In this document: positions 52,525-63,640 of the stretch, piece after piece
How the letters are laid out: each line of letters starts with the position of its first letter
How positions within the stretch are numbered: the first letter of the stretch is position 1
Source of the DNA: Blastomussa wellsi
Lineage: Eukaryota > Cnidaria > Anthozoa > Scleractinia > Plerogyridae
DNA length: 64,000 nucleotides
Direction of reading: 5' to 3'
Assembly: GCA_947652115.1 (NCBI GenBank)
Contig: OX393567.1
Location: forward strand, 3,145,452 to 3,209,451
Position numbers and translations under genes: made by a program
The notes under the pieces: generated by a model
Databases searched by the model: none
What the model was told of the DNA's origin: nothing
What the model saw: the letters and a program-made list of their open reading frames with translations, nothing else

Positions 52525-52800
52525 TCACCACGTAAATTCACATATCATAGTTTTGTAATTTCTTGGCATTTTTAGCTCCTCCACGCCGAAGGCAGTTTGT
52601 GTTTGCATCTGGTTTATCAGGCTATACTGGTAGTCCAAAGTCAATGCAACCGAATGACAGAAACAGCAAGTTCTCCACATCCCATCACACCCAGAATCAC
52701 AAATTTGCCCCCTGCGAAGTGGGCACCCCATAATATGGCTTAATTTATTCAAGATGCCCACCGAACTGGCTGATGGCATTGAGTGATGGTCAGAACAAAA
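52525..52800 (-). CDS. Candidate terminal exon, unknown protein
   Basis: On the minus strand an open frame ends with ...KMPRNYKTMICEFTW and TGA at 52525-52527, and the stop is followed at once by ATAAATAAA, a strong polyadenylation signal. The frame is rich in Cys and His (GCPLRRGQICDSGC, MWRTCCFCHS), which could be a metal-binding or disulphide-rich C-terminus. The frame stays open to about 52863, but beyond 52800 it enters a degenerate repeat, so the true exon, if any, is shorter. No acceptor site is certain and I recognise no family. It could be chance. Confidence 0.25.
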   Translation of the reverse strand, partial: FCSDHHSMPSASSVGILNKLSHIMGCPLRRGQICDSGCDGMWRTCCFCHSVALTLDYQYSLINQMQTQTAFGVEELKMPRNYKTMICEFTW

Positions 52801-52855
52801 TAATATTGACATACCGGAGGTGGACACCTGGTGATGAATTATACCACATAGCCTG

Positions 52856-53195
52856 GGTAGCACTCTGGCAAAATAGCACTCCGGTTAGCCTACTAAGCAC
52901 TTCGATTAACCTATTATGCGCTTCGGTTAGCCTGTATAGAACTCCAGTTACCCTTCTCAGTTGTCACGAAACCCTTCAGAAACTTTAATTTCATTGGATC
53001 TTGTTAGCACGAAGCTCCATTGTTTTAGGGGCTATTGGGGTTAGGGTCCATTGTTATTGTTGTTTATCATTTTCTCAGCCAATCCTGAGAGACATTCCGA
53101 AGAGCTCCGTGGCGACCCTCCCTTCTAAGCACTTCGGTTGGCCTACTTAGCACTTCGGTTAGACTAAATTAGCTTTAGGTTGCTTGCGGTTAGCC
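52856..53195 (+). repeat. Degenerate 20-22-bp TAGCACTTCGGTTAGCC repeats
   Basis: Imperfect copies of a unit resembling CACTTCGGTTAGCCTA occur four or five times at 52866-52958 and two or three times at 53126-53195, separated by about 165 bp of unrelated sequence. The copies vary by one to four bases. No function is apparent. Confidence 0.65.
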
Positions 53196-53250
53196 TTCAT
53201 ATTAATAGGGTCAGCGTCTTGTAGCCAAAAAAATTGGAAATTTGGCGGCT

Positions 53251-53321
53251 GGTCTCGGTGGTGTAGTGGGGGATGATTCCCGCTTGGTAATCCTTCGTCC
53301 CGGGATCGAGACATCTTGGGG
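53251..53321 (+). tRNA. tRNA-Pro-like relic (pseudogene or SINE head)
   Basis: The stretch GGTGTAGTGG...ATGATTCCCGCTTGG and CGTCCCGGGATCGAGAC resembles a tRNA-Pro gene: the D arm with an A-box-like GGTGTAGTGG, the ATGATTC..CGCTT anticodon arm, and a degraded B box (GGATCGAGA instead of GGTTCGAAT). The anticodon region is altered and the T arm and acceptor stem do not pair as in a working tRNA. A run of twelve T follows at 53324-53335, like a Pol III terminator. It is more likely a tRNA-derived SINE head or pseudogene than a functional tRNA. Confidence 0.45.
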
Positions 53322-53560
53322 AATTTTTTTTTTTTACCTTAAAAGTAGAAAAGTGTGATTCGCACCTCATGTATGGCAACGTAAGAAGTCTCGCACAAGA
53401 AAACCTCCGGTAAGTCGATATTATAATGTACCAACCTTGAGTAATGAGCTGAGTGACACCCTGCGCATTTCAATCTACACGACACCATGGAAAAACGGAC
53501 CGCGCATGTGCGTGACGTCACTTTTTTTTCGAGGAGGTCATGATCATCATCCGCAAGGAC

Positions 53561-53854
53561 ATTCTCGTCCCCAGAGGCCGCGATCCTTTTGGTCAGCACC
53601 AAGGAATCGAGACCTCTGGCCACCCCCAGCTTGTGAGCATGCGCAGAGTACTCGTTCTGTAGTTTTCAGCCAATCAGAATTGTCAGATTCGACAGTGAGT
53701 CTGTGATTCTGGACTTACCGTTTTGGAGACGGCCAGAGGTCGTGATTCTTGGTGCTGACCAAAAGGATCGCGGCCTCTGGGGACGAGAATGGTGGCCAGA
53801 GGTCTCGATTCCTTGGTACTGACCAAAAGGATCGCGGCCTCTGGGGACGAGAAT
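53561..53854. repeat. Three 60-bp foldback repeats
   Basis: A 60-bp unit (GGCCAGAGGTCTCGATTCC ... GCGGCCTCTGGGGACGAGAAT) occurs inverted at 53561-53622 and direct at 53731-53790 and 53794-53854. The inverted and direct copies can form a long hairpin. The unit itself has near-palindromic ends (CCAGAGG / CCTCTGG). I recall this family as abundant in coral genomes, and it is likely a MITE. Confidence 0.75.
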
Positions 53855-54275
53855 GCCGCAAGGGAGGCCCCAATCTCGCACCTCGACTCTTTGTTCCTTA
53901 CTGCGCAGGCTTGACGAAACGAGCGACTCTCGAAAGTTCCGTTACAGGATCGATTTTGATTGGTTTTAAAGACAATAAAAATGGCCGGAAGAAAAATACC
54001 ATGTAGTTCGTCCGTCAAGCTTTTGAAAAGTAGGCACGCGCATTTCAACCGGAAGTCCGATATTTTCGGACTTCAAGGGTCGCTCGTTTCCCGACCGACC
54101 CTGAGTAGAGGGTGGGGAGGCCCTGATGCATGATTATAACAAAATTGAAAATTTAGAGGTTAGAAAACATAAAACAATCTGCCCTTCGTATAAATCTTAA
54201 CCTTAAATATTCAGTGGTTTCCTAAAAAGTTGCCAAAATGTTCACATTTTCAGTCATTCTCTCACTCCCAAAACC

Positions 54276-54368
54276 ATTCTCGTGAATCTCGTCCCCAGAG
54301 CCCTTCGTTTTTTCACGCCAAGGCCCTGCCGGCTAAGAGAAACGAAAAGGGCTATGGGCGACGAGAAT
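54276..54368. repeat. Foldback repeat related to the CGTCCCCAGAG family
   Basis: The left arm ATTCTCGT...CCCCAGAGCCCTTCGTTTTTTC pairs imperfectly with the right arm AACGAAAAGGGCTATGGGCGACGAGAAT. The outer 8 bases, ATTCTCGT/ACGAGAAT, are identical to the end of the repeats at 53561-53854, so this is a diverged or related foldback element. Confidence 0.65.
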
Positions 54369-55439
54369 GTCCCAAAACACGTAAATAGCGACTGGCTACG
54401 AGTCTGAGCGACGACAACAACGGCCACGCCCCAAACATATTTATTTGTGGCATCGCGTACCCCAAAAGGGATTTGAATATATAGCATCTGCAAAACTTTA
54501 AAAGACCTTAAACCTACGGCAGTGCTTAATATAGATCTCACCTTGACGATTTTAAAAAGTAATATAGTAAGCGTGTTGCCGTTCCGTTTGGGAACAGGGG
54601 GTATACCACGATATAGTCGTATACTTTATCGGCCTGAATCCCAACTTGACATTTTAACACTGCTGAGTATTTAGCAAAAATTTACAAGTGGTTCGATCAC
54701 ACGAAGCTTTCCATCAAGGCTTCTTCAACGTCAAAGTAATATTCGGCCGGATCTAGGGGGAGGGTGCAGGGGTTCGCACCACCACCCCCCAAGAGATGAC
54801 CTGTGGCTTTCTTATGTAACAAGTATTCAGCTTACGTCACCCATCAATTACGCCATTCCTTAGAACTGCACCATCCTAAGAAAAATCCTGGATCCCCCCT
54901 GGTACTCCAAGATGAAAAACAACTTGAAAAATAACTTTAAGGGAAGTTGCGCCTTTTAGGGAAATTGCGACGTTTAGGACACGCAGGTGGCTAAAATATC
55001 AAAAAGGCCAAATTATATTTTCATAATAAACATGTAAGTCCCGATTCAGCAAAAGTAGACAACGATACATACAGGGCTTTTATTGACCCGTTAAGTCTTC
55101 TACAAAAGCTTCATACATTAAAAAATACATTAAACAACAACCATTTGTTCAATAGCGCATTTATACATATGTCTTGATTACTGTAAACCGGCTCAAAGGA
55201 AATTTTGAGCGAAACTCTGCGAATAGTTTTTTTCTCGCTGTTCTTGCTTCCTGAAGAGATGGTAACAGAATTAAGACCGGATAAGTTTATATGGTAACGC
55301 TCGATACACTGACCGCCAGCAAAGTGCTTAGTCAGTTGTGAGCTATCTGGCGCCCGTGTTGTCACCTGTGGAGTGTCGCAGGGAAGTTTGATTGGACCCC
55401 ATCTGTTTTTAATGCAGTTAAATGCAATTTAACAGAGTT
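54369..55439. other. Unassigned sequence
   Basis: About 1.07 kb in which I recognise no gene. A minus-strand frame at 55111-55365 (84 codons) has no identifiable domain. Nothing further can be supported. Confidence 0.4.
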
Positions 55440-55800
55440 AACAACTAGAGCGCCAGTGATCACCTGGAGGTCAGCGGTATTTGGCGTGTGCGCATGTGCC
55501 ACGATTCCATGTGCTCTCGGAGTGAGCGGGTTTGAGCGTTTTTTGGGCTGTGGCGGGCGTTCCTGGAGGTCTTCTGCGTGCTCTAGGCCTCAGCGTTTTT
55601 CCCGTCCCCCCCCCCCCCCTCCCTCTTCTTTTCCACTGCGTTCGCAGTGTGACGGGTGCCTGATTCCTTGTTGTGGGGGCTCATGGCTGGGTTGCCAGGA
55701 TTTGCCAGCCATGGGGGCGGTTCTCCATCTAGGAGCTGGCTGCCAAAAGTGGAAGCTCCTGGATGTCCCAGGCACCCAACCTCCACTTAAGCGATACAGT
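55440..55800 (+). mobile_element. GC-rich module upstream of a broken LINE
   Basis: About 360 bp of markedly GC-rich sequence with a C14 run (55606-55619), an inverted repeat around CACTGCGTTCGCAGTG, and the phrase TGGCTGGGTTGCCAGG...CCTGGATGTCCCAGG. Composition changes abruptly on both sides. It lies in direct line with the 3' half of a reverse transcriptase gene and may be the 5' region of the same internally deleted retroelement, or a separate short element. No coding frame is convincing. Confidence 0.4.
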
Positions 55801-55851
55801 TGTTAAATGTACATTAACTAAGCTATCGCGTTACCACTGCGGCCAGAACCC

Positions 55852-56528
55852 AACTTGAGGCTACAATTAAAGACGAACTTGCCAACCTGCATAAATGGTC
55901 ATAACTGGTTAACCGTAAACAATCTTACTGGAGTGAGTTTAATATACCAATTCAGTAAATTGACATTCATATTGAAGGTCAAGCAATGTATAGGGTGGGT
56001 CACACTAAATCTCTGGGAATCCATATCGACCAAAATCTGTCGTGGTATACGCATATCAATGTGACAACAAGGGCTGTTTCCTCTGGTATAGGGGCACTTA
56101 AAAAGGCTGAGGCCGTTTATTTGTGATGAGACGGCTATTTTGATATAGAGAGCTTTAAAAGAACTATATTTGGAGTACCTCTCACCTGTGTCTCAGCAAT
56201 AAACTAGCCGATGAATTACAAAAGCTTCAAAATCGCGGCATTAGGGTAAAATCTGATCACCACTCTAATGCAACTGCTATTCGCACAAATCTAGGGTGGG
56301 AGGACCTCTATACCGGACGAAAAAAACAAAAAGCGAAACTAATGTTTAAAACCTTAAATAGGCTAACGATGCAGTACTTATAAAAGACCAGTTTATGCCA
56401 TTCAATTCAGAAACAAGGAAAATAAGTTAGCTCTACCCAAGCCTCGAACTGACGTCCAAAAACGTAGCTTCTGCTACAGCGGGACTCAATTGTGCAATAG
56501 CCTTCCACATTACGCTAGAGTGACATGA
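55852..56528 (+). pseudogene. Decayed LINE reverse transcriptase (C-terminal part)
   Basis: Reading across frameshifts gives the 3' part of a non-LTR retrotransposon ORF2: LHKWS/NWLTVN, then KSLGIHIDQNLSWYTHI, SSGIGALK, RPFICDETAIL, KLADELQKLQNR, GWEDLYTGRKKQKAKLMFKTLN, KLALPKPRTD and CNSLPHYAR. These are the connection and C-terminal segments typical of jockey/CR1/L2-like cnidarian LINEs. At least three frameshifts and several stops (for example near 55898, 56125 and 56217) make it inactive. The catalytic core with its YxDD box and the endonuclease are missing, so the copy is truncated or internally deleted. Confidence 0.75.
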
Positions 56529-56871
56529 TATATATTTTCCATAATTCAAACATTTTCTGAATCGTGTGATTTTCTGAATCCTCGCACTCCCACACGGCAA
56601 ACATGTAAATCAGTTGTTTTTAGTTTTATATTATGTATAACTGATGTTTTTACAATTAATTATGTATATCCTTGACGGGTGATGGCAATGCAGTGCAGTT
56701 TACCTTACGAAGTCTCGTCCATTTCTACGTCAGTGATGTAACGACCTGTTTACGCAACTTCCGCGGGCTAAAAATTCACATAAAGGAATTTTTAACCAGT
56801 GAAAGTTGGGCAGACAGTCTGGCATTGACACTTACTGACGACAAACAATCAAACTGGCCTGCCTGAGGTGA
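56529..56871 (+). other. Probable LINE 3' region
   Basis: AT-rich sequence following the reverse transcriptase remnant. It has no further frame and leads directly into GCATGAATAAAAGCC and a CAGT microsatellite, a tail arrangement common for CR1/L2-type LINEs. The assignment is by position only. Confidence 0.35.
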
Positions 56872-56893
56872 CATGGCATGAATAAAAGCCAAA

Positions 56894-57076
56894 GTCAGTC
56901 AGCCAGTCAGTCATTCAAACAGTATAAGTCAGTCAGTCAATCACTCACTCGTTTGATTGACAATCGAACGATCGATACCGCCACATGGATCTCACTGACT
57001 GACTGACCGACCGACTGACTGACTGGATGGCTGGCGCTGTCGGACTGACAGACTGAGAGACTGACTTTATCACTGA
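56894..57076 (+). repeat. CAGT/CTGA microsatellite, tract 1
   Basis: Imperfect tetranucleotide tracts (AGTCAGTC, GACTGACTGACC) are interspersed with diverged units over about 180 bp. It follows the LINE remnant directly. Confidence 0.8.
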
Positions 57077-57540
57077 CTAACTCACTGCCTAGCTAAGACT
57101 CCTAACAGAATTTGAATTCAACCGATTAACAAATGGCAAATCAATGTCCACACTCACCAACAACTGACTGATAAAACCACCAAATTTAACAAACATATTG
57201 TAACAAAGGTATGACAGTTTCTTTTTCTTTCACACTCTTTTATCCTTAGTTCAGGCTGTTAATTTTTTTCCTTCATTTGCTCCTCTCTTAGCCCGACCGA
57301 CTGACTGAGTGATTGACTGAATGAATGAGTGACTGACTGAATGACTGCCTGACTGACTGACCGACCGACCGACCGATCGACCGACTGGATAAATGAATGA
57401 TTGACTGACCGAGAATAGCTAAATCACTGACTAACTAGCTAAGAGAATTTTGAGCAACTGATTAACAAATGACAAATCAACGTCCACACTCACTAGCAAC
57501 TGACTGTAGTGATAAAACCACCAAATTTAACAAAAATATT
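57077..57540 (+). repeat. Tandem duplication of microsatellite plus flank (about 340 bp)
   Basis: The CTGA tract at 57295-57412 and its right flank (TTAACAAATGACAAATCAAC, CGTCCACACTCAC, ACTGACTG, GATAAAACCACCAAATTTAA) repeat the arrangement of the first CTGA tract and its flank at about 57077-57187. The two copies differ by scattered substitutions and small indels, so the duplication is old. Confidence 0.75.
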
Positions 57541-58746
57541 ATCACAAACAAAAGACACCGAGACGACAGAGCTTGTTCTGTGTAGCCTTTCGCCCTTTTA
57601 TACCAGAGAAGTTAAAAGGTGGAAAAATAAAAACAAAATCTTGAAACGAGAGATAAAAGCAAAGAGAATTAAAAATGCTACATATATTTGAAAAGGAAAA
57701 CACAAACAGGACTGAAACGTTAATAATTTTATTGGAGAACCAAATTCAATTCAGTTCAAGATTCAGCAAACGTGAAAAGTCATTTTGTACGCATTCAGTT
57801 CACCACTCGCTTTTCACTAACGTTATTTTGATTATTAAACATAATGCTTCTATAAACATTTCAAGGACTTCAGTATTGTCAGTGATTTATTATTACCTCG
57901 AAACAACACAAAGAAACCTGCCTGAGTCAAAACACCATTCAAATGCAGCAGATATGCCAGCTAGAATCAGTACAGAAATAATTTGAACATATCGATTATG
58001 TCACCTCATATTTACAAACTTCTAATTTCACTCGTTGGAGACTCAGCCCGCCGTGTATCTTGTGGGTGTCTACAGATAAAGTCAGGGTAAAATTCGCAGG
58101 AAAATTTGTGAATATTGACTTCCCATGATGTTGCAGATTCACCCAAAGACAAAGAATTAAAATGTTCAATATTATTCTTATGAAATATGATAACTAGAAA
58201 CTTAGTTTGGGACTTTAAACACTGAAGTTTACCGTAACTACTGAAAGATGTTCCCAACTTGAATGTATTTTAGCAGACACATACTGAGTGTTTACACGGC
58301 GTGTCAAATAATGTTACCTTTTATTATAAATACTGAAGTTCTACAACTAACTTTAGAAGGCAATATATACTGTCTGATATAAAATCTGTTAAGAGGGCAT
58401 TACTTTTACTTCATTTTATGACGTCTTACTTTAGCACTAGAAGTAATCGGCGTTTTCAACCACGCTCCCGTATTGACTCCACAATATTGGCTGTATACGT
58501 TTGTTTTACTAATACAATATTCAAGCCAGCCGTTTAGATCTAATAGATGACCACTGAAACTAGAAAATTCTATGCGTATATTATATTTTGAGATTGTAAA
58601 TTGTAAATTGCCAAAATGAATACAGCGACACTTGACATTGAGCTGGGCGTCGCCTAAAAATATAAAGAACTTGGAAACTGCTCGCTCGAAACGAAAACAT
58701 TCAAAACAGTCGGATGCCATGTTTCAAGTGATATGACTTATTTTAC
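57541..58746. other. Unassigned AT-rich sequence, possible intron
   Basis: No repeat or domain is recognised. On the minus strand a 104-codon frame runs from 58720 to 58406 (MASDCFECFRFERAVSKFF...), but it shows no known family and no clear splice or polyadenylation context. If the exon candidate at 58747-58878 is real, this stretch is at least partly its first intron. Confidence 0.35.
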
Positions 58747-58878
58747 CTGCTGTATTTCCTGTCTAGCGAATATCTCAGACTTCAAAGGTGATAAATACTT
58801 CACGATTGGCACATCCTTGCGAGCTCGCATTTGTTCCGAGCATTTTCCGGTCAGCAGCGAAGCAGATCTTTCCGACAT
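58747..58878 (-). CDS. Candidate first coding exon, unknown protein (partial)
   Basis: On the minus strand ATG at 58878-58876 (context AAAATGT) opens a 44-codon frame (MSERSASLLTGKCSEQ ... SEIFARQEIQQ) that ends at CAG followed by GTAAAATAAG, a good splice-donor match. The exon length, 132 bp, is a multiple of three. The peptide is hydrophilic and begins without a signal peptide. I recognise no family, and no second exon could be placed with confidence downstream (lower coordinates). Confidence 0.35.
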
Positions 58879-61800
58879 TTTGGAAAGATTATAGCAGGAA
58901 TGCCAGAACACAGGTTGTTATTTTTCTGTGTTCCCGTGTCTTCGACCGATAATCCCAAGTCAAAACTGACTTTTCCACGGACTCGTGTGGAGGTAGATAT
59001 CATATGTTTGTTGAATGAGCGGTCTCAATAACTATGATATAGTATTGCATGGCATATCATATTACTTATATCCTCGCAGATAACAGGTGTTTTCACTTTT
59101 AATTTCCAATCTTCGTGTTTAGTTTTTTCGGAGTCCATTAATCGACCCCCACCGGTTATTAGCATAGCATATGCGGCTCCTTTACTCAAAACTCTTTTAT
59201 ATCTTTCGCGGTTTAATTAATCCGATAGCCAGTAGCTATGTCGGGCCAGTGAAATTGCTTCAAGCGAGGGTAAGAAGGTGTTTTGAATTGTTTAGCCATC
59301 ACCTGATCTTTCTTAAGTAATGACCCCATCTTAAAAATATAAAAAAAATAAAAATATATTTTAATGTCTTCTGCATAATGAACGCAGATTAAAATGAGTA
59401 TTTATAATTTTTTCGCCTAATTTGACTGGATCGCTCTTAGCAGAGGAAATTTTCAATGAATTGATAAGGGAAATCTCCCTCATCAAGGATTTAAATACGA
59501 CTCATTCATTAAAGAGAAAATATTTTTGGAGGAAAATTAAAGATCCAGAAAAAACAAGCCTCATCGAAAGTGTCAACAGGCCTTAAAGTTATTTCTTTTT
59601 AAGAGACATTTACGGTGGAAATCTTTCTAAAATCTTTCAAAATATTTCTAGTGCTATCATTTACTCGTGTTGAGAACGGTAGGTGTATAAGGTGTAAATT
59701 AATAACTTTAATAGGAAAAAAACAACAACACAACATTTTAAAATGTAGTTTTCTTTGAAATCCGCTGATGTCAAGGACATGCAAGCTGATGATGAACGAT
59801 GATCTGGACGCTATTCTTTACGCGACTTGAATAACAGAAATTAAGCATGCCGATGAGTGTTTGGAATAATAATGTTTTGACTAATACGACCGCTATTTAT
59901 GCAGAAATAATTAAAAGCGCTCGAATAATATCGTGTTCCAATTCCAAGAAGAACTCCACTCATAATCGCAATTTATGTTGAATAAAACCGCTAATAAAAA
60001 CTCTTCAATTCTGGTTTTGGTGTTTGGTTGAAACATAGCTATTTGAGTTTTTGTCCTTCAGAAATTGCGTGCATAACGAAAAAAACAGCAAAAAAGAAAT
60101 ATCCAGTCAGCGTAACTCGTGAGTTAAGAGAATGGGTATGAAAGAAATGAAACACTTTCGTGTCTTTCCTTTTTGTAAAGGCGAGCAGCTGAAACTTGGG
60201 TTTGTTTGTTAAATAATTTCAGTTTTTCATAGTTCTTTAGCGCTTTTGAAATGAATCTCACCATAAGGATAAAGAAAATTTCGTTTGCTGACAGCTACAG
60301 CCGGCTGGACAGAAACACATGCTGCCCGACTGATGTGTTGAAGTTGTTGATAAAGATGAATTTGAAGAATTTAAGCTCGGCTCGCAACATTAACTTACAA
60401 AACCTTTCGGCCCCTTCTAAAATCTTCTACTTTTAGATATATTTTTTAAAACAACAGCGTTTAAACATACTTAAGCTTCTTCTTTTTTCATTTTAAGGGA
60501 AGAAGTCTATTGAAGTACATATAGTGTTTTCAGTATTGCTTTTCAGCAATGCAGCACGCAAAGTAGTCAAGATCTTTAGGACTTTTAAGACGAATTGCGA
60601 CTGTACGTGTGGTGTAAATTACGTATTCTACTGTAAGGATACCCAGCAACAAATATACATTTCTCGCGGCTCAAAACTTACATATCCCCTTCTTTGCTAT
60701 AAATAAGATGGCGAATGAATTTAACAAAAGTAATCATTGACGAAACTCTTAAAAACCCGTCAGTTGTTTTCTTTTTCATAGACCAGAGCTTTAATGCTAT
60801 AAATAATCATCGTTTTTTGTTGTTAGCTGCAGGCAGCTGATTTCAGAAGCTCCAAGTTAAACTAGTTAAATGATCTACAGAGGATTTATTTTGCAGTTCT
60901 ATATAGAACGCGCTCGATAGATACTTTCTTAAAACTAAGAACTTTATACGTAGGTGGCTACCCTCAAAATTTCATGCAAAACACACGGTTTTCAAAGTTT
61001 ATAATCGTGTGTATTTTCTACTTCCCGACTTGTTCTCAATGCACCGTGAAAAAAGGAACTACACACGCTGAATCAAGTTGTTCTGACGATATTCTCAAGG
61101 CCATGGGAACAAAAAAATGAGAGAAAAACAAAGTATAGATTCGTTGTTAATGAGCCGAGTTTAATTTCTCAAAAGAAAAAGACATAAAAGCTACGTTTTA
61201 CAGCATTGTTGTGAACTATAATGAATGGCTTTTCCGAAAAAGAAATAAATGAAATGAGTGGTTCGAAAGCGTTTTTTAGTCCACAGTTCAACGAAGGATT
61301 CTGTTTTTCTCGAAACTTCGTTTTGTAAACGTACAACAGATTGCGAGCTACTCTGACAGTTTTCATTTTGATGGTCGAGTTAGCACATCCGGTAGCTTTT
61401 CATAGAGTGTTACAATTTCTGCGTGTTTGTTCAACGGATTTTGTTATTTCTATCACTTGCATTTTCGATTACAAGGAACTCGAGTTTATTAAGAAGTTAT
61501 GCAAATGAAATATCTACTCCAAAAACATCTGTCATTGGTCTGATATGGCCTCGTATCAACCCGGAAAAAAGCTAAACTGGCGGAGTCTTGGAGGACGTTA
61601 AATTTATGTTAAAAGATTAGAGCCTTCCTATGGCGCCTTCAAGCTTAAATCAGAATAAAAGAAATACACACAAAGAGGTGTGAAGGAAGTGTTCGTTAGA
61701 AAATTAGGATTTCTAACTTTCTTCTATTCATCAGAATACTTTATTGTGTATAAACGGCAGGCAGCCTTGGCGTAGGCGTGTTTAAGTTATTAATGACATA

Positions 61801-62843
61801 CAGCTGCGTTCGACCATGAAAAACAGTCGTTAACTAAGATTTTCAGTAATTAAAGGTTCTGAATAAAATTTTTGTTAAAGTGCTTATTACAGCCATGTGC
61901 GGTGGAACAGTAAACAATTATCTTGCTGAATAAAAACTTTTCTTCCGCTGAGGAGAATGGCTTTTTTAAAACTACAATAATCGCAAAGAAAGGGGAAAGT
62001 CTTAATGAGTTCTTTGATGAAAGAACTACTTTGAGTCTGTGACAGCTGAATGTTATGCAAAGTCGACTTTTGGAATGCTTAAAGATATTCTAATGTGACT
62101 AATGGATGGTTCCCGTTGATTTCGCCCTGTTACTTTTTCATACGAGTGTTAATTCAAAACTACCTTGTGACGCGTGGTTGAGGCATAGGTCATGGAAATA
62201 AATAAACTATATTTTGTGCGTTTAACACGCGAAGACGTGCCCAGAAGTGCCCCGTAGCCCAGGCAAAGTTAAGACAACGTGTATATGAGCTGCTAGAGAC
62301 TATACACTTTTTATGCGACCGATTATCGCCATAAAGTTTTAAACAAACTGATCGACGGAGGAACTTGTCTACCACACATATTTAACTGAAAGCTACAATA
62401 ACATAAACGCGGTGGTTTATATCTGAGATTTTCTCTTAAGTATGTTTACCTCAATGTTTGGAGCCTATCAAGTGCTTTTATATTTTGATTTTCGCTTCAG
62501 TAATTAACCTTTCTGTACACAGGTACGTATACAATGTACATCAACTTGCCCTCATTTTCGATCATTTTTCTCTGTCAGCTATAGAAGTGTTCTGAAATGA
62601 CTCGTTTTTCAAGAAATTTAACTTACTTTGCGAAACAGATTCTTTGTTTTAAATAGATGATGAGGCTACTCTTCACGATTTTATCCTGTGATTTTTTATT
62701 CGTTTTCCAATCGGCTTAGTAAGCAGATGCGCTGTAGAAGATACACATGATAAATGACACAGCGCTCGAAATTTCTGTCGGAACTGAAAGAAAGATGACT
62801 GAACTTCAAAATTTCCGATCCACGCTTATATGGTTTAAGAGAC
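58879..62843. other. Gene-poor AT-rich region
   Basis: About 4 kb with no recognisable gene, repeat family or RNA. The frames of 60-65 codons have no domain, no splice context and no bias. It is probably intergenic or intronic sequence. Confidence 0.4.
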
Positions 62844-63374
62844 ATGCCTGAGCTTCCCACTGAAATAAAACGTAGAGCTGGGCTTGGGAATATATATAGG
62901 CGTACGGCCAATTTTTTACCAGGGGGCGGGGGAACCATTTGCCCCAAAAATCAGTCCCACGTTGCGTTGCCCAAATTTCTCTTGCTGCCCAAAAAATCTG
63001 AGTTGCCCAAAATGCTTACATACTTCTTAGTGCGCACTCATATCGACTGCGACAGCAAAATCACTTTTCTTTCGCATTGTGTGTGCTCCCCAGAAATCAT
63101 TGCGCACAAAGTTGCAGCAGAAATAGCACGCGCCTTCCTTAGGGGTAGTGTGAGCAGACTTAACAATGGCCTTAAATCCTTCCACAGTGCGCCCAGCAAT
63201 TTCGACGTGTGTCCACAAGATCGACAATACTATCCAAGTCATCACGATGCACACTGTCTATCATTTCCGGCCCTGCCAGGAACTACAACTACTGCTACTG
63301 CTGCTGTTGCTACTACCACCACCACCATGAAAATTTTGGGAAAAAAAGTACATGCAACCACAGAAAATTTATAA
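62844..63374 (+). other. 176-codon open frame, coding status doubtful
   Basis: The frame is open from ATG 62844 to TAA. Its first third reads like repeat-derived sequence (FLPGGGGTICPKNQ, LPKFLLLPKKSELPK), and its end is a translated ACT/GCT/ACC microsatellite (TTTTATAAVATTTTT). There is no recognisable domain in the middle (HCVCSPEIIAHKVAAEIARAF). It could be an exon or chance; I would not annotate it as a gene without expression evidence. Confidence 0.15.
63280..63329 (+). repeat. ACT/GCT/ACC trinucleotide repeat
   Basis: About 50 bp of imperfect trinucleotides running from ACTACAACTACTGCTACTGC to CCACCACCACC. It causes the Thr/Ala-rich tail of the overlapping open frame. Confidence 0.85.
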
Positions 63375-63640
63375 GTCCGAGCTGTTTGAGTTTAATCGCA
63401 TCTGTCTAGGCAACTATAAACACACCGACGAATAATCGCATTTTAAAAAAGTGGCTTGTCACAAATACGGGCCCATTTAAATACAAAATAACCACGGTAA
63501 GAAACCTGTTCACAATACTCAAAAGGTCCAATGTACCATCAAATGAAAGCTAACCGTAAACAAGGTAACGGGTGGGGTGCTTATTGGGTTGACCAGATTA
63601 ATTATAACCACAGTGTCAGTTGGGCTAAGCGAAGTCCGAT
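63375..63640. other. Unassigned sequence
   Basis: No feature is recognised in these roughly 270 bases before the SINE tail. Confidence 0.4.

Noticed and set aside
53513..53520. Perfect CRE palindrome TGACGTCA
   Set aside because: No gene start lies nearby and it sits next to foldback repeats; a single 8-bp match in 64 kb is not convincing.
53683..54048. 121-codon minus-strand frame
   Set aside because: Most of it is translation of the 60-bp foldback repeats at 53731-53854; the remainder shows no domain.
58406..58720. 104-codon minus-strand frame starting MASDCFECF
   Set aside because: No domain, no splice or polyadenylation context; kept only as a note in the region entry.
61499..61506. 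POU octamer ATGCAAAT
   Set aside because: An isolated match in AT-rich sequence with no nearby gene; expected by chance.
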